From Phycicoccus sp. CSK15P-2 (GTDB taxonomy: Bacteria; Actinomycetota; Actinomycetes; Actinomycetales; Dermatophilaceae), in contig NZ_JAFDVE010000002.1 in assembly GCF_016888005.1 (NCBI RefSeq), positions 62,001 to 126,000 on the forward strand: a stretch of 64,000 nucleotides of DNA, read 5' to 3'. Each line of letters opens with the position of its first letter. Position 1 is the first letter of the stretch. Of the stretch, positions 44,320 through 53,423 are shown one piece after another. The position numbers and the translations under genes were made by a program. Below the pieces are notes generated by a model. That model was given only the letters and a program-made list of their open reading frames with translations. It searched no databases and was not told the DNA's origin.

Positions 44320-45819
44320 TCAGGGGCGGGTGTCCCGGTCGGGGTCGCGCGGCCCCCGGGTGCCGGGGTAGCCCTCCTGGCCGAGGTCGTCGATACCGTC
44401 GCTGTCGCCGTACACGTGGTCGCCGACCGAGATCGCGGTGCCCTCGGCGGCGCTGCGCATCTCGGACGGGGCGATGACCCGGGCCAGGTGCCAGCCGACG
44501 ACGACGACGATGGTGCCGAGCGCGATGCCGCTGAGCGAGAAGTTGTCGGTGATCGTCAGCGCGACGTCGCCGATGCCGATGATGATGCCTGCGGCGACCG
44601 GGACGAGGTTGACCGGGTTGCCGAAGTCGACCCCGTTCTCCTTCCAGATCTTCGCGCCGAGCAGGCCGATCATCCCGTAGAGGACGACCGTGATGCCGCC
44701 GAGCACGCCGCCCGGGACGGATGCGACGAGCGCGCCGAACTTGGGGGAGAAGCCGAAGAGGACGGCGACGACCGCGGCGACGTAGTAGGCGGCCGTCGAG
44801 TAGACGCGGGTGGCGGCCATGACGCCGATGTTCTCGGCGTACGTCGTCGTGGGCGAGCCGCCGACGGAGGTGGCGATGACGGTGCCGACACCGTCGGCCG
44901 CGATGGCCCGGCCCATGACCGGGTCGAGGTCGGCGCGGGTCATCTCGGCGACGGCCTTGACGTGCCCGGCGTTCTCGGCGATGAGCGCGATGACGGCCGG
45001 GAGGACGAGGAGGACCGCGGCTATCGAGAACGACGGCGCGTGGATGCCGGCGACCTCGGTGCCGTCGGCGGCGACGGTCGTCGTGGGCGGCGGGCCGAAC
45101 CAGGCGGCGCCGGCGATGCCCGACGTGTCCCAGCGGACGTGCTCGGTGGCCTCGGTCGCACCGCCGAGCACGGAGGTGATCTGCCCGACGGTGTTGTCGA
45201 GGACCCACGACAGGACCGTCCCGAAGACGAGCGCGAGGAAGACGGCGATCCGGCCGACGAAGCCGCGGAACGCGACGGCCACGACGATCGTGAAGAGCAT
45301 CGTGAGGATCGCGACCCACTGGTCCTGCGGCCAGTAGATGCCCGCGACGACCGGGGCCAGGTTGAACCCGATGAGCATGACGACGGCACCGGTGACGACC
45401 GGCGGCAGCACCTGGTGCAGCAGCGAGGAGCCGAGGACGTGGATCGCGACGCCGACGAGCGCGAGCACGACACCCGCGACGAGGATCGCCCCGGTCACCT
45501 CGGCCGAGTCGCCGCCCTGCGCGCGGATGGCCGCGACACCACCGACGAACGACGCCGAGGTGCCGAGGTAGCTGGGGACGCGACCGGAGACGATGAGGAG
45601 GAAGGCAATGGTGGCGATGCCGCTCATGAGGATCGCCAGCTGGGCGTTGAGGCCCATGATGAGCGGGAAGACGAACGTGGCACCGAACATCGCGACGACG
45701 TGCTGTGCGCCGAGGCCGATGGTGCGCGGCCAGTCGAGCCGCTCGTCGGGGGCGACGACCTCCCCGGGGGCGAGGGACCTGCCGTCGCCCTTGAGCTTCC
45801 ATCCGAGACCGAGGGACAT
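44320..45819 (-). CDS. NCS2 family nucleobase permease, uracil (UraA)-like
   Basis: 499 residues, about 14 helices. GLGAQHVVAMFGATFVFPLI (QH at 39-40) is the UraA-type first helix rather than the QxxxxYxG-type of xanthine carriers. VIALIAENAGHVKAV carries the substrate-binding Glu and SVGGSPTTTYAENIGVMA the second. The C-terminal 60 residues are acidic and extend beyond the usual end (GDSDGIDDLGQEGYPGTRG). Uracil import by proton symport is expected. First gene of the permease-CoxMSL-CoxG-amidase operon. Confidence 0.88.
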   Translation of the reverse strand: MSLGLGWKLKGDGRSLAPGEVVAPDERLDWPRTIGLGAQHVVAMFGATFVFPLIMGLNAQLAILMSGIATIAFLLIVSGRVPSYLGTSASFVGGVAAIRAQGGDSAEVTGAILVAGVVLALVGVAIHVLGSSLLHQVLPPVVTGAVVMLIGFNLAPVVAGIYWPQDQWVAILTMLFTIVVAVAFRGFVGRIAVFLALVFGTVLSWVLDNTVGQITSVLGGATEATEHVRWDTSGIAGAAWFGPPPTTTVAADGTEVAGIHAPSFSIAAVLLVLPAVIALIAENAGHVKAVAEMTRADLDPVMGRAIAADGVGTVIATSVGGSPTTTYAENIGVMAATRVYSTAAYYVAAVVAVLFGFSPKFGALVASVPGGVLGGITVVLYGMIGLLGAKIWKENGVDFGNPVNLVPVAAGIIIGIGDVALTITDNFSLSGIALGTIVVVVGWHLARVIAPSEMRSAAEGTAISVGDHVYGDSDGIDDLGQEGYPGTRGPRDPDRDTRP

Positions 45820-45861
45820 GGCGTGACCTTCCTCCGAGGTCCGCGTCCGGGGTGACGCGGC

Positions 45862-45876
45862 TCACTGGCTCAGTGA
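45862..45876. promoter_or_regulatory. palindrome upstream of the permease operon
   Basis: TCACTG-GCT-CAGTGA lies 43 bases upstream of the permease start, in the 216-base spacer that separates it from the PucR gene. It shares the CACT/AGTG half-sites with the palindrome at 47373 but with a wider spacing. A binding site for the adjacent PucR protein is possible. Nothing else is obvious in this spacer. Confidence 0.4.
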
Positions 45877-46035
45877 TACCGGGAACCTAGTGACGGTCTC
45901 CGGCCACACCCTCGGCAATGTCCGACAACCGGGAGGCCGATCCGTTGGCAGGGTGCCGCTGTGCGTGATGCCGCGTGACGCCCGGGCTTCGAGGTCGTGA
46001 CGATCGTGTGTCCTCGAGCCCGTCCCGCGGGCCGC

Positions 46036-47370
46036 TCAGATGCCCTTCATCCGATGCACGCGCAGGGCCAGCTCCAGGGTGAGGCGCAGCTGCGGGTCGG
46101 TGGTGAACGGGCCGAGCATCCGCTCGAGCTTCGCGATCCGGTACCGCAGCGTGTTGTAGTGGAAGAACAGCCGCCGGGCGGTCTCGGCGACGTTGAGGTT
46201 GGTGTCGAGCAGCACGGTCAGGGTGTTGCGCAGGTCGGCGTGCTCGGGGACGTCGTCGGTCGCGAGCTCGCCCAGGCTCTCGGTGACGAACCGGCGCAGG
46301 TCGGCCGAGTCGGGCACGAGCGCCAGCAGACGGTTGATGCCCAGCCGGTCGAAGTGCGCGGTCCCCGACCCGCCGTCGACCTGCCGCCCCACACGGACCG
46401 CCGTCAGCGCCTCGTCGTAGGCCCGCGGCAGGTCCGCGAGCGAGGTCACGGTCCGGGACACCCCGGCGGTGAAGGTGCGCCGGCCCCCGCCGCCGTCACC
46501 CCGGACGACCCGCACCAGCTCCCCGACGGGTCGGAGCACGGCGTCCGGGTCGGCGTCGGGTGGAACCGGCAGCAGGACCACGACCTCCTGGCTGAACCCG
46601 GCGACGGCGACGCTGGTGTCCCGGGCCCGCACGGCCTGGGTCCAGGCGCGGACGAAGCGGTCCTGGAGGCTGCGGACCTCGTCGGCGCTGCGGGTGGTCT
46701 CGGCGTCGTTCTCGTCGGTCTCGGCGACGACGACGACGAGCGGGCGGTCGATGTCCCACCCGAGCGACGCCGCGTGCGAGGCTGCGTCGGCGGGGCCGCC
46801 GGCGCGACCGGCCAGGGCGTCCCGGAGGAACTCCGCGCGGTACTTGCCCTCGACCGCGGCGACGGCCTGTTCCTTGGTCATCGCGAGCGCGGCGACGGTG
46901 GCGGCGCGCTCGAGCATGTGGACGTCGGTGGCGGTGAACGCCGGGCCGGGGGAGAAGGCGCCGAGCAGGCCGAGGTCGGAGGAGCCGGCGACGATGCGGA
47001 CGAACGCGCGGGTCGGGTCGGCCGGGCCGTCGGCGTCGCGCCGGCCGACGGGCTCGTCCTCGACGACGAGCCGGCCGGTCCGGTCGAAGCACGGCAGCGA
47101 GGCCGGGTCACCGCCGTCGACGGCACCGGCGGCGGCGAGGACCCGCCCGTCGGTGGTCGTGAGGACGGCCGCGCCGGCGAAGAAGCCGGCGACGGCGTCG
47201 GCGATCTCGGCCAGGCCGCCACCGTCGAGGACGACGCCGACGAGAACCCGGTGGACCTCGTCCTCGCGCTGCAGGAGTGCGCGCTGGTGCTCGACCAGCC
47301 GGGCGAGTGCCGACCGGTCGGCTGGCAAGGTGTGGGCGTCCTCGCGCTCATCGTTGGCAAGTCTGCCCAT
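46036..47370 (-). CDS. PucR family transcriptional regulator
   Basis: 444 residues from the ATG at 47370; an earlier in-frame ATG at 47433 would overlap the divergent gene. The N-terminal part has a GAF/PucR-like sensor region (VLTTTDGRVLAAAGAVDGG, ERAATVAALAMTKEQAV). The C-terminal HTH_30 is LNVAETARRLFFHYNTLRYR and IAKLERMLGPFTTDPQLRL. PucR regulators respond to purine or nitrogen catabolites (PucR, AllR-like roles). Sitting between the permease operon and the carbamoyltransferase-like operon, it is the probable regulator of both. Confidence 0.88.
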   Translation of the reverse strand: MGRLANDEREDAHTLPADRSALARLVEHQRALLQREDEVHRVLVGVVLDGGGLAEIADAVAGFFAGAAVLTTTDGRVLAAAGAVDGGDPASLPCFDRTGRLVVEDEPVGRRDADGPADPTRAFVRIVAGSSDLGLLGAFSPGPAFTATDVHMLERAATVAALAMTKEQAVAAVEGKYRAEFLRDALAGRAGGPADAASHAASLGWDIDRPLVVVVAETDENDAETTRSADEVRSLQDRFVRAWTQAVRARDTSVAVAGFSQEVVVLLPVPPDADPDAVLRPVGELVRVVRGDGGGGRRTFTAGVSRTVTSLADLPRAYDEALTAVRVGRQVDGGSGTAHFDRLGINRLLALVPDSADLRRFVTESLGELATDDVPEHADLRNTLTVLLDTNLNVAETARRLFFHYNTLRYRIAKLERMLGPFTTDPQLRLTLELALRVHRMKGI

Positions 47371-47372
47371 CA

Positions 47373-47388
47373 GGCCACTGTAGTGGCC
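47373..47388. promoter_or_regulatory. perfect 16-bp palindrome between divergent PucR and DUF2877 genes
   Basis: GGCCACT-GT-AGTGGCC lies three bases from the PucR start and 18 bases from the divergent ATG at 47406. The whole divergent spacer is only 35 bases, so a protein bound here would affect both transcripts. Autoregulation by PucR is the simplest reading. Confidence 0.55.
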
Positions 47389-47405
47389 CTCACTACCGTC
47401 GCCGT

Positions 47406-48236
47406 ATGCCCCGGACCGGTCTTGCCACGACATCCGACGGCCGGGTGATGCCCGGGGCTCTCTCGCCCCGCACCGCGGACCTCGTCCGCGGCCCCCGCCG
47501 TCCGGCGCTGGTCCTGGGGGCGTCCCGGCACGGCGTGTACCTGGGGCTGGGCCGGCGCGTCCTGCCGGTGCTCACCTCCGATGCCGTCGACCTCCCCGAC
47601 GCCGTGCGTCTCGCCGCCCCGTCGGGTGGGTGCGACCTCGGTGTCGTGGCCGGTGACCGCGCCGTCGTCGGGGCGGGGGCGGTGCGGCTGCCGTCGCTCA
47701 CCGTGCGGGGCGTTCGCACCTGGCGTCCGGCCCGGGTCCGGCCGGTCGACGGCGACGCCTCCCCGGAGGTCGACGCCCTGCTCGGCTCCGCCGTCGCCGG
47801 GGCCCCCGACTGGCTCGCCCGGGGGGTGGCCGAGGCCGCTGCGGCGGCCGACCCCGCCGGTGCGGTGGCCCGGCTCGTCGGGCGCGGTGCCGGTCTCACC
47901 CCCAGCGGCGACGACGCCCTCGCCGGATGCCTGCTCCTGCTCCGCGCCGTCGCGGCCTGTCCGCGCGACCGGGCGGATCAGCTCGCGGCCGCCGTCCGGG
48001 CCCGGCTCGCCACGACGACCGCGGTGTCCGCGGCACTGCTGGACGCCGCCGCCGACGGGTGGGCCGGCCGGGACGTCGTGACCCTCGTCGACGCCACCGC
48101 ACGCGGCGACGTCGACGCGGTCCGGGCCGCCCTCCCCGCGGTCCTCGCCGTCGGGCACACCTCCGGGCGCGACCTCGTGACCGGGGTCCGGGCCACCGCC
48201 GACGTGCTCCACCGGACCGGGAAGGTCGCTGCATGA
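47406..48236 (+). CDS. DUF2877 protein, AllH (YlbF)-like oxamate carbamoyltransferase component
   Basis: 276 residues. The family signature GAGLTPSGDDALAGCLLLLRAV (about 162-183, shown here in part as GLTPSGDDALAG) and a late VGHTSGRDLVTGVRATADVL are present. In E. coli the DUF2877, FdrA and DUF1116 proteins together are required for oxamate carbamoyltransferase activity in anaerobic allantoin use. Here the three genes follow each other with ATGA/GTGA overlaps. The order is H-F-G. The gene starts 35 bases from the divergent PucR gene. Confidence 0.82.
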   Translation: MPRTGLATTSDGRVMPGALSPRTADLVRGPRRPALVLGASRHGVYLGLGRRVLPVLTSDAVDLPDAVRLAAPSGGCDLGVVAGDRAVVGAGAVRLPSLTVRGVRTWRPARVRPVDGDASPEVDALLGSAVAGAPDWLARGVAEAAAAADPAGAVARLVGRGAGLTPSGDDALAGCLLLLRAVAACPRDRADQLAAAVRARLATTTAVSAALLDAAADGWAGRDVVTLVDATARGDVDAVRAALPAVLAVGHTSGRDLVTGVRATADVLHRTGKVAA

Positions 48237-49699
48237 GCACCCACGTCGAGCTGCGCCGCGGCGCGTACCACGACTCCGTGAGCCTGCTGCAGGTCTCGCG
48301 CGCGGTCGCGCGGACCATCGGGGTCGAGGCCGCGCAGGTGGCGATGGCCACCGAGCTGAACGTCGAGGTCCTCACCGGGATGGGCTTCGAGGTCCCGGCC
48401 GGCGCCGGCCCGAACGACCTCGTCGTCGCCCTGCGGGCGGCCGACGACCATGCCCTGGCCGCCGGGCTCGCCGCGGTCGACGACGCGCTCGCCGGGCTGC
48501 GCGACGCGGGCGGTGGCGGTGGTGCCGACACCGAGGTGCCGCCGGCGACGCTCGGGTCCGCGGTCCGACGGTCCGGGGCCGGGCTGGCGCTCGTCTCCGT
48601 GCCCGGGGCGCACGCCGTCACCGAGGCCTACGACGCCCTCGCGGCGGGCGCCTCCGTCATGCTCTTCTCGGACAACGTCGGAGTGGAGGACGAGGTCGCG
48701 CTCAAGGACGCCGCGGCGGCCGCCGACCTCCTCGTCATGGGCCCGGACTGCGGGACCGCCCTCGTCGGTGGGGTCGCACTGGGTTTCGCGAACGTCGTCA
48801 CGCCCGGTGCGGTCGGGCTCGTCGCGGCGTCCGGTACCGGTGCGCAGCAGCTCATGAGCCTGCTCGACGACGCCGGCGTCGGGGTCAGCCACTGCCTCGG
48901 CGTCGGAGGTCGCGACCTGTCGGCCGCGGTCGGCGGGCGCTCCACGCGCCAGGCGCTGCGGGCGATGGCCGCAGACCCCGCCACGGACACCGTCCTCGTC
49001 GTCTCCAAGCCGCCGGACGCCGGCGTCCTGGCCGCCGTCGAGGCCGAGGCCACCACGCTGGGGCTCGATGTCCACTGGGCCACACTCGGCGCCGGACGGC
49101 CCGACCTCACCGCCGCGGCGGAGGCCTTCCTCGCCGCGCGCGGCGCCGACGTCCCGACCTGGCGGGCCACCGTCACCGACCCCGACGCCGAGAACCTCGC
49201 CCGGGGGCGGTCGCTGCGCGGGCTCTTCTGTGGCGGCACACTGGCCCAGGAGGCCGTGCTCGTCGCCGAGCCGGTGCTCGGGCCGGTGCGGACCGACCTC
49301 GACGCCGCGGGCGAGGGGCACGTCGTCCTCGACTTCGGCGCCGACGAGCTGACCCGGGGGCGGGCGCACCCGATGATCGACCCGACGCTGCGGACCGAAC
49401 GGCTGGCGGCCGAGGCCGCCGACCCCACCTGCGGCGTCCTGCTGCTCGACCTCGTGCTGGGGCACGGGGCCCACCCCGACCCGGCGCCCGAGCTCGCGGA
49501 CGCCGTCCGGGACGCCCGGGCCACCGCGTACGCCGACGGCCGCGCGCTGCCGGTGGTGGTCGCGCTCGTCGGTACCGCCCAGGACCCGCAGGACCGCGAC
49601 CGGTGCGTGTCCCTCCTGGCCGGTGCCGGGGCATCGGTGTTCGCCTCGAACGCGGCGGCGGCCCGGCACGCCGTCGCCCTGCTCGGAGGTGCCTCGTGA
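48233..49699 (+). CDS. FdrA family protein, AllF-like oxamate carbamoyltransferase component
   Basis: 488 residues. RRGAYHDSVSLLQVSRAVA is the conserved FdrA N-terminus. SVMLFSDNVGVEDEVALKDA, VMGPDCGTALVGGVALGFAN, GLVAASGTGAQQLMSLL and GVGGRDLSAAVGGRST form a succinyl-CoA-synthetase-alpha-like half. GLFCGGTLAQEAVLV and AHPMIDPTLRTERLAAEA mark the second half. It lacks the C-terminal tail of about 35 residues seen in E. coli FdrA. Joint action with the flanking DUF2877 and DUF1116 proteins is expected. Confidence 0.88.
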   Translation: MSTHVELRRGAYHDSVSLLQVSRAVARTIGVEAAQVAMATELNVEVLTGMGFEVPAGAGPNDLVVALRAADDHALAAGLAAVDDALAGLRDAGGGGGADTEVPPATLGSAVRRSGAGLALVSVPGAHAVTEAYDALAAGASVMLFSDNVGVEDEVALKDAAAAADLLVMGPDCGTALVGGVALGFANVVTPGAVGLVAASGTGAQQLMSLLDDAGVGVSHCLGVGGRDLSAAVGGRSTRQALRAMAADPATDTVLVVSKPPDAGVLAAVEAEATTLGLDVHWATLGAGRPDLTAAAEAFLAARGADVPTWRATVTDPDAENLARGRSLRGLFCGGTLAQEAVLVAEPVLGPVRTDLDAAGEGHVVLDFGADELTRGRAHPMIDPTLRTERLAAEAADPTCGVLLLDLVLGHGAHPDPAPELADAVRDARATAYADGRALPVVVALVGTAQDPQDRDRCVSLLAGAGASVFASNAAAARHAVALLGGAS

Positions 49700-51108
49700 C
49701 CGACCCGCTGCACGGCCTGCTCACCACCGACCCCGTCGTCGCCACGTCGGGCGTGGCGCTCTTCGCCGACGCGCTGCGCGACCAGGCCGTCCCTGTGGCC
49801 GACGCCGGCTGGCGGCCGCCGCTGCCCGGGACCGAGGCCGCGCTCGCCCGAGTCATGGGCGACCCCCGGCGCACGGAGGCCAACGCCACCGCCGTCGCGC
49901 GGATGACCGCCGCCGAGGCCGTGCTCGTCGACGTCGCACCGGCCGCCGACGTCGTGGGGCTCGAGCGTGGGACGTTCCTGCACGCCGGCCCGCCGGTCGA
50001 CTGGGAGCGGGCGTCCGGGCCGATGCGCGGTGCGCTCATCGGGGCGGTTCTGCTCGAGGGGCTGGCCGACGGCCCGGAGGATGCCGAGCGGCGTCTGGCC
50101 GCGGGCGACTTCACCCTCGAGCCGTGCCACCACCGCGGCGGCGTCGGCCCGATGGCCGGCGTGGTGAGCCCCTCGATGTGGCTCTACGTGCTGCGCGACG
50201 ACGTCCACGGCAACACCTCGTGGTGCTCGCTCAACGAAGGGCTCGGCAAGGTCCTGCGCTACGGCGCGTACGGCCCTGAGGTCATCGACCGGCTGCGCTG
50301 GATGAGTGGTGTCCTCGGTCCCGTCCTCCAGCAGGCCGTGCGCTCGACCGGGCCGGTCGACATCCGTGCCATCGTGGCGCAGATGCTCCAGATGGGCGAC
50401 GAGGGGCACAACCGCAACCGGGCCGGGTCGCTCATGCTGCTGCGCGAGCTCCTCCCCGGCATGATCACCGCGCACGCCTCCAGCGCCGACGTCGCCGAGG
50501 CCGTGCGGTTCGCCGGGGCCAACGAGCACTTCTTCCTCAACCTCGGCATGCCGGCCTGCAAGCTCGCGACGCTCGCCGCCGAGGGCATCCCGGGCTCGAC
50601 CGTCGTCACGACGATGGCCCGCAACGGCACCGACTTCGGCATCCGCGTCTCGGGCACCGGAGAGCGGTGGTTCACCGGCCCGGCGAACACCCCGGACGGC
50701 TTGTTCCTCGGCGACTTCGGCCCGGACGACGCGAACCCGGACATCGGCGACTCCGCGATCACGGAGACCGGCGGCATCGGTGGCTTCGCGATGGCCGCGG
50801 CCCCCGCGATCGTCCGGTTCGTCGGCGGCGACGTGCCGTTCGCGCTGGCCGCCACGAAGCGGATGTACGAGGTCACCGTGGGTGAGCACCCCGCCTACCA
50901 GGTGCCGGTTCTCGGGTTTCGTGGGACGCCGGTCGGCATCGACACCGCGCTCGTGTGCCGCACCGGCGAGCTGCCGCAGATCAACACCGGCATGGCGGGC
51001 CGGGTCGCCGGCACGGGCCAGGTCGGGGCGGGTCTCGTGACGCCCCCGGCCGAGTGCTTCACCGCCGCGGTCGAGGCACTGGCGGCGGCGGTCCCGAGCC
51101 GGTCCTGA
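49696..51108 (+). CDS. DUF1116 protein, AllG (YlbE)-like oxamate carbamoyltransferase component
   Basis: 470 residues from the GTG at 49696 (overlapping the fdrA-like stop). FHRGGVGPM-type text appears as CHHRGGVGPMAGVVSPSMW, then CSLNEGLGKVLRYGAYG, QMLQMGDEGHNRNRAGS, FLNLGMPACKLATLAAEG, VTTMARNGTDFGIRVSG and GDSAITETGGIGGFAMAAAP, all strongly conserved in DUF1116. In E. coli its counterpart supports phosphorolysis of oxalurate to oxamate and carbamoyl phosphate. The absence of allantoin genes here suggests another acylurea substrate. Confidence 0.88.
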   Translation: MTDPLHGLLTTDPVVATSGVALFADALRDQAVPVADAGWRPPLPGTEAALARVMGDPRRTEANATAVARMTAAEAVLVDVAPAADVVGLERGTFLHAGPPVDWERASGPMRGALIGAVLLEGLADGPEDAERRLAAGDFTLEPCHHRGGVGPMAGVVSPSMWLYVLRDDVHGNTSWCSLNEGLGKVLRYGAYGPEVIDRLRWMSGVLGPVLQQAVRSTGPVDIRAIVAQMLQMGDEGHNRNRAGSLMLLRELLPGMITAHASSADVAEAVRFAGANEHFFLNLGMPACKLATLAAEGIPGSTVVTTMARNGTDFGIRVSGTGERWFTGPANTPDGLFLGDFGPDDANPDIGDSAITETGGIGGFAMAAAPAIVRFVGGDVPFALAATKRMYEVTVGEHPAYQVPVLGFRGTPVGIDTALVCRTGELPQINTGMAGRVAGTGQVGAGLVTPPAECFTAAVEALAAAVPSRS

Positions 51109-51160
51109 CCCCGTCCGTCGAGGTCCGACGTGGCCTGGAGAGGTCCGACGCCCCGCCGGG

Positions 51161-52231
51161 TCAGGCCGACGCGGTGTGGCCGCGGTGCCCCGTGTGGCCT
51201 GCGTGCCGGCCGCGGACCGGGACCCGCACGGCCCGGTCCAGCACCTCGAGCGGCCCGGTGCCGAGGCGGTGCTCGAGCGCCCAGCACGTGCCGAGCACGA
51301 CGAAGGTGGTGCCCAGCAGCACGACCCACCCGTCGTCCGGGGCGCCGTCCCGCGCCACCGACACCGCGGCGAGAACGAGGATCTGGACGGTGTAGGCGGT
51401 GAACGCGAGCCGGCCGGTCGCGAGCACGGGGGAGAGGGCGGCGCGGGCCGGTGGAGCGAGGGCCCGGACCGCCTCGAGGAGCGCGAACGACGCCGTCACG
51501 GCGCCGGCGGCGAGGAGGGTGGCGGCCACGACCTCCGCGGTCGTCCCCGAGTACGCGGCCGCCCCCTCGACGGTCGAGCGGCCCATGAGGTGGACGACCA
51601 GGCTCGTCGCGAGCAGCACCCCGGAGATGCCGGCCGCGGGGCGCCATCCGTCGAGGCGGGGGAGGAGCCCGGCCAGGACGAGGCCGCCGAGGGCCATGGG
51701 GAGGAAGGAGACGAGGCGGTAGCTCTCCCCCGTCGCGGTCCACACGAGGAGGTCCTGGACGACCCCGGGCGCGGACACCTCGCGGGCACGGTCGACGACG
51801 ATCGGACCGAGCACCGCGCCGGCCACCGCGACGGCAGAGGCGAGGACCGGGAGCCGTCGCAGGGTGACGGCGAGCGGTGCCAGGACGACGACGAGGACGC
51901 CCAGGTAGGGGAGCACGACGTCGATCTGCCGGTAGACGAGCTGGAGGACCAGCCCGACGACGAGCAGCAGCAGGCCACGCAGCGCGTTGTCCCCGACGAA
52001 CCGGGCCGCGCCGACGTCGCCGCGCTCGAGGCGGAGCGCCATCGAGGCGCCGATGACGACGGCGAACAGCGGAGCCGTGAGGTACTCCGAGAGGTCGAGG
52101 ACGCCCCCGACCGGGCTCAGGTGCGCGACGAGCATCGAGAGCACGGCGAGGCCGCGGGCGAGGTCGAGGCCGTCGAGGCGTCCGGAGTGGGTGCCCGTGG
52201 TGCCGGTGGGGCTGGCGTGACGGGCGGGCAT
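51161..52231 (-). CDS. acyltransferase-like integral membrane protein (DUF1624/DUF418-type)
   Basis: 356 residues with about ten hydrophobic helices. GRLDGLDLARGLAVLSMLVAHL is the characteristic first helix of the heparan-alpha-glucosaminide acetyltransferase / DUF1624 group, including the R-G-x-A/x-x and His region. FLPMALGGLVLAGLLPRL and RLAFTAYTVQILVLAAVSVARD resemble DUF418 ends. A histidine-rich tail (HAGHTGHRGHT) follows. Transfer of acetyl groups across the membrane to cell-surface glycans is possible but unproven. It converges on the DUF1116 gene. Confidence 0.65.
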   Translation of the reverse strand: MPARHASPTGTTGTHSGRLDGLDLARGLAVLSMLVAHLSPVGGVLDLSEYLTAPLFAVVIGASMALRLERGDVGAARFVGDNALRGLLLLVVGLVLQLVYRQIDVVLPYLGVLVVVLAPLAVTLRRLPVLASAVAVAGAVLGPIVVDRAREVSAPGVVQDLLVWTATGESYRLVSFLPMALGGLVLAGLLPRLDGWRPAAGISGVLLATSLVVHLMGRSTVEGAAAYSGTTAEVVAATLLAAGAVTASFALLEAVRALAPPARAALSPVLATGRLAFTAYTVQILVLAAVSVARDGAPDDGWVVLLGTTFVVLGTCWALEHRLGTGPLEVLDRAVRVPVRGRHAGHTGHRGHTASA

Positions 52232-52290
52232 GCCCCCAGTGTGGCCGACCGGTGACCACGGCACAGCGAGAACGACCGATCCGCGCCGGA

Positions 52291-52308
52291 GGGTGCGCCG
52301 GCGCACCC
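52291..52308. repeat. 18-bp perfect palindrome in the folD leader region
   Basis: GGGTGCGCC-GGCGCACCC is the only clear structure in the 300-base divergent spacer between the acyltransferase-like gene and folD. It could be a regulator site or a short hairpin. I saw no ZTP or THF riboswitch here even though folD is a frequent target of both. Confidence 0.35.
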
Positions 52309-52531
52309 GTCTGCCCCGGGGTCTCGCCGCCCACCGTCCCGGTCGACGACCAATCCGAGCCGAGGGCGGCACCGAACGCCTCTCGTCCGGCTTCGTGCGA
52401 CTGCCCGGGGCCCTCTCGCGCAGAGCCGGTGGCGTCCGGCGGGACGGGGAGTCAGAGGCCCCGACCCGCCGGATCGTCCGGCGCCCTGGACTGCGCGACG
52501 GAGCCGCCGAGCCCGGTGACAGGATGGGCCC

Positions 52532-53404
52532 GTGACGGCGACGACCCTCGACGGCAAGGCGATCCTCGCGACGATCAAGGACGAGCTGCGGGCCCGGGTG
52601 GCCGTGCTCGCCGAGCGGGGGGTGGTCCCCGGCCTCGGCACCGTGCTCGTCGGAGACGACCCCGGCAGCCGCTGGTACGTCGGGGCCAAGCACACGGACT
52701 GCGCCGAGATCGGCATCCGCTCCATCCGCCGCGACCTGCCGGCGAGCTTGACCCTCGAGGACGTCCTCACCGTGGTCCGCGGGCTGAACGACGACCCGGA
52801 GTGCACCGGCTTCATCGTCCAGCAGCCCACGGGGCTCGACGAGAACGTCATCCTCTCGGCGGTCGACCCGGCGAAGGACGTCGACGGCCTGCACCCGACG
52901 AACCTCGGCCGGCTCGTCCTCGGCGAGCCGGCGCCGCTGCCGTGCACTCCCGTGGGCTGCATCGAGCTGCTGCGTCGCCACGACGTGCCGATCGCCGGCG
53001 CCAAGGTCGTCGTCGTGGGGCGCGGGCTCACGGTCGGCCGGCCGCTCGGGCTCATCCTCACCCGGCGGTCCGAGAACGCGACGGTCACCCTCTGCCACAC
53101 CGGGACCCGCGACCTCGCCGCCGAGGTGCGGCAGGCGGACGTCGTCATCGCGGCGGCCGGCGTGCCGGGGATCGTCCGCGGCGAGATGGTCAAGCCCGGT
53201 GCGGCGGTGCTCGACGTCGGGGTCTCCCGTGTCGTCGACGACGCGACGGGCAAGGGGCGGGTCGCCGGCGACGTCGCGGACGACGTGTGGGACGTCGCGG
53301 GGTTCGTGTCGCCGAACCCCGGCGGTGTCGGCCCGATGACCCGCGCGATGCTGCTGAGCAACGTCGTCGACGCCGCCGAGCGGCAGGCTGCCGCCATCGC
53401 CTGA
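52532..53404 (+). CDS. folD: bifunctional methylene-THF dehydrogenase / cyclohydrolase
   Basis: 290 residues from a [29 protein letters not shown] contains the catalytic Lys (in YVGAK) and folate-binding motif. [64 protein letters not shown] (NADP) and [16 protein letters not shown] follow in normal order. It makes 10-formyl-THF for PurN and PurH. Length and motifs are complete. Confidence 0.96.
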   Translation: MTATTLDGKAILATIKDELRARVAVLAERGVVPGLGTVLVGDDPGSRWYVGAKHTDCAEIGIRSIRRDLPASLTLEDVLTVVRGLNDDPECTGFIVQQPTGLDENVILSAVDPAKDVDGLHPTNLGRLVLGEPAPLPCTPVGCIELLRRHDVPIAGAKVVVVGRGLTVGRPLGLILTRRSENATVTLCHTGTRDLAAEVRQADVVIAAAGVPGIVRGEMVKPGAAVLDVGVSRVVDDATGKGRVAGDVADDVWDVAGFVSPNPGGVGPMTRAMLLSNVVDAAERQAAAIA

Positions 53405-53423
53405 CCCGCCCCTCCACCTCCTC

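Noticed and set aside
52232-52531. ZTP or THF riboswitch upstream of folD
   Set aside because: Neither GACTGGCG/CCGCCTGGG elements nor a THF-type core could be found; only an 18-base palindrome is evident.
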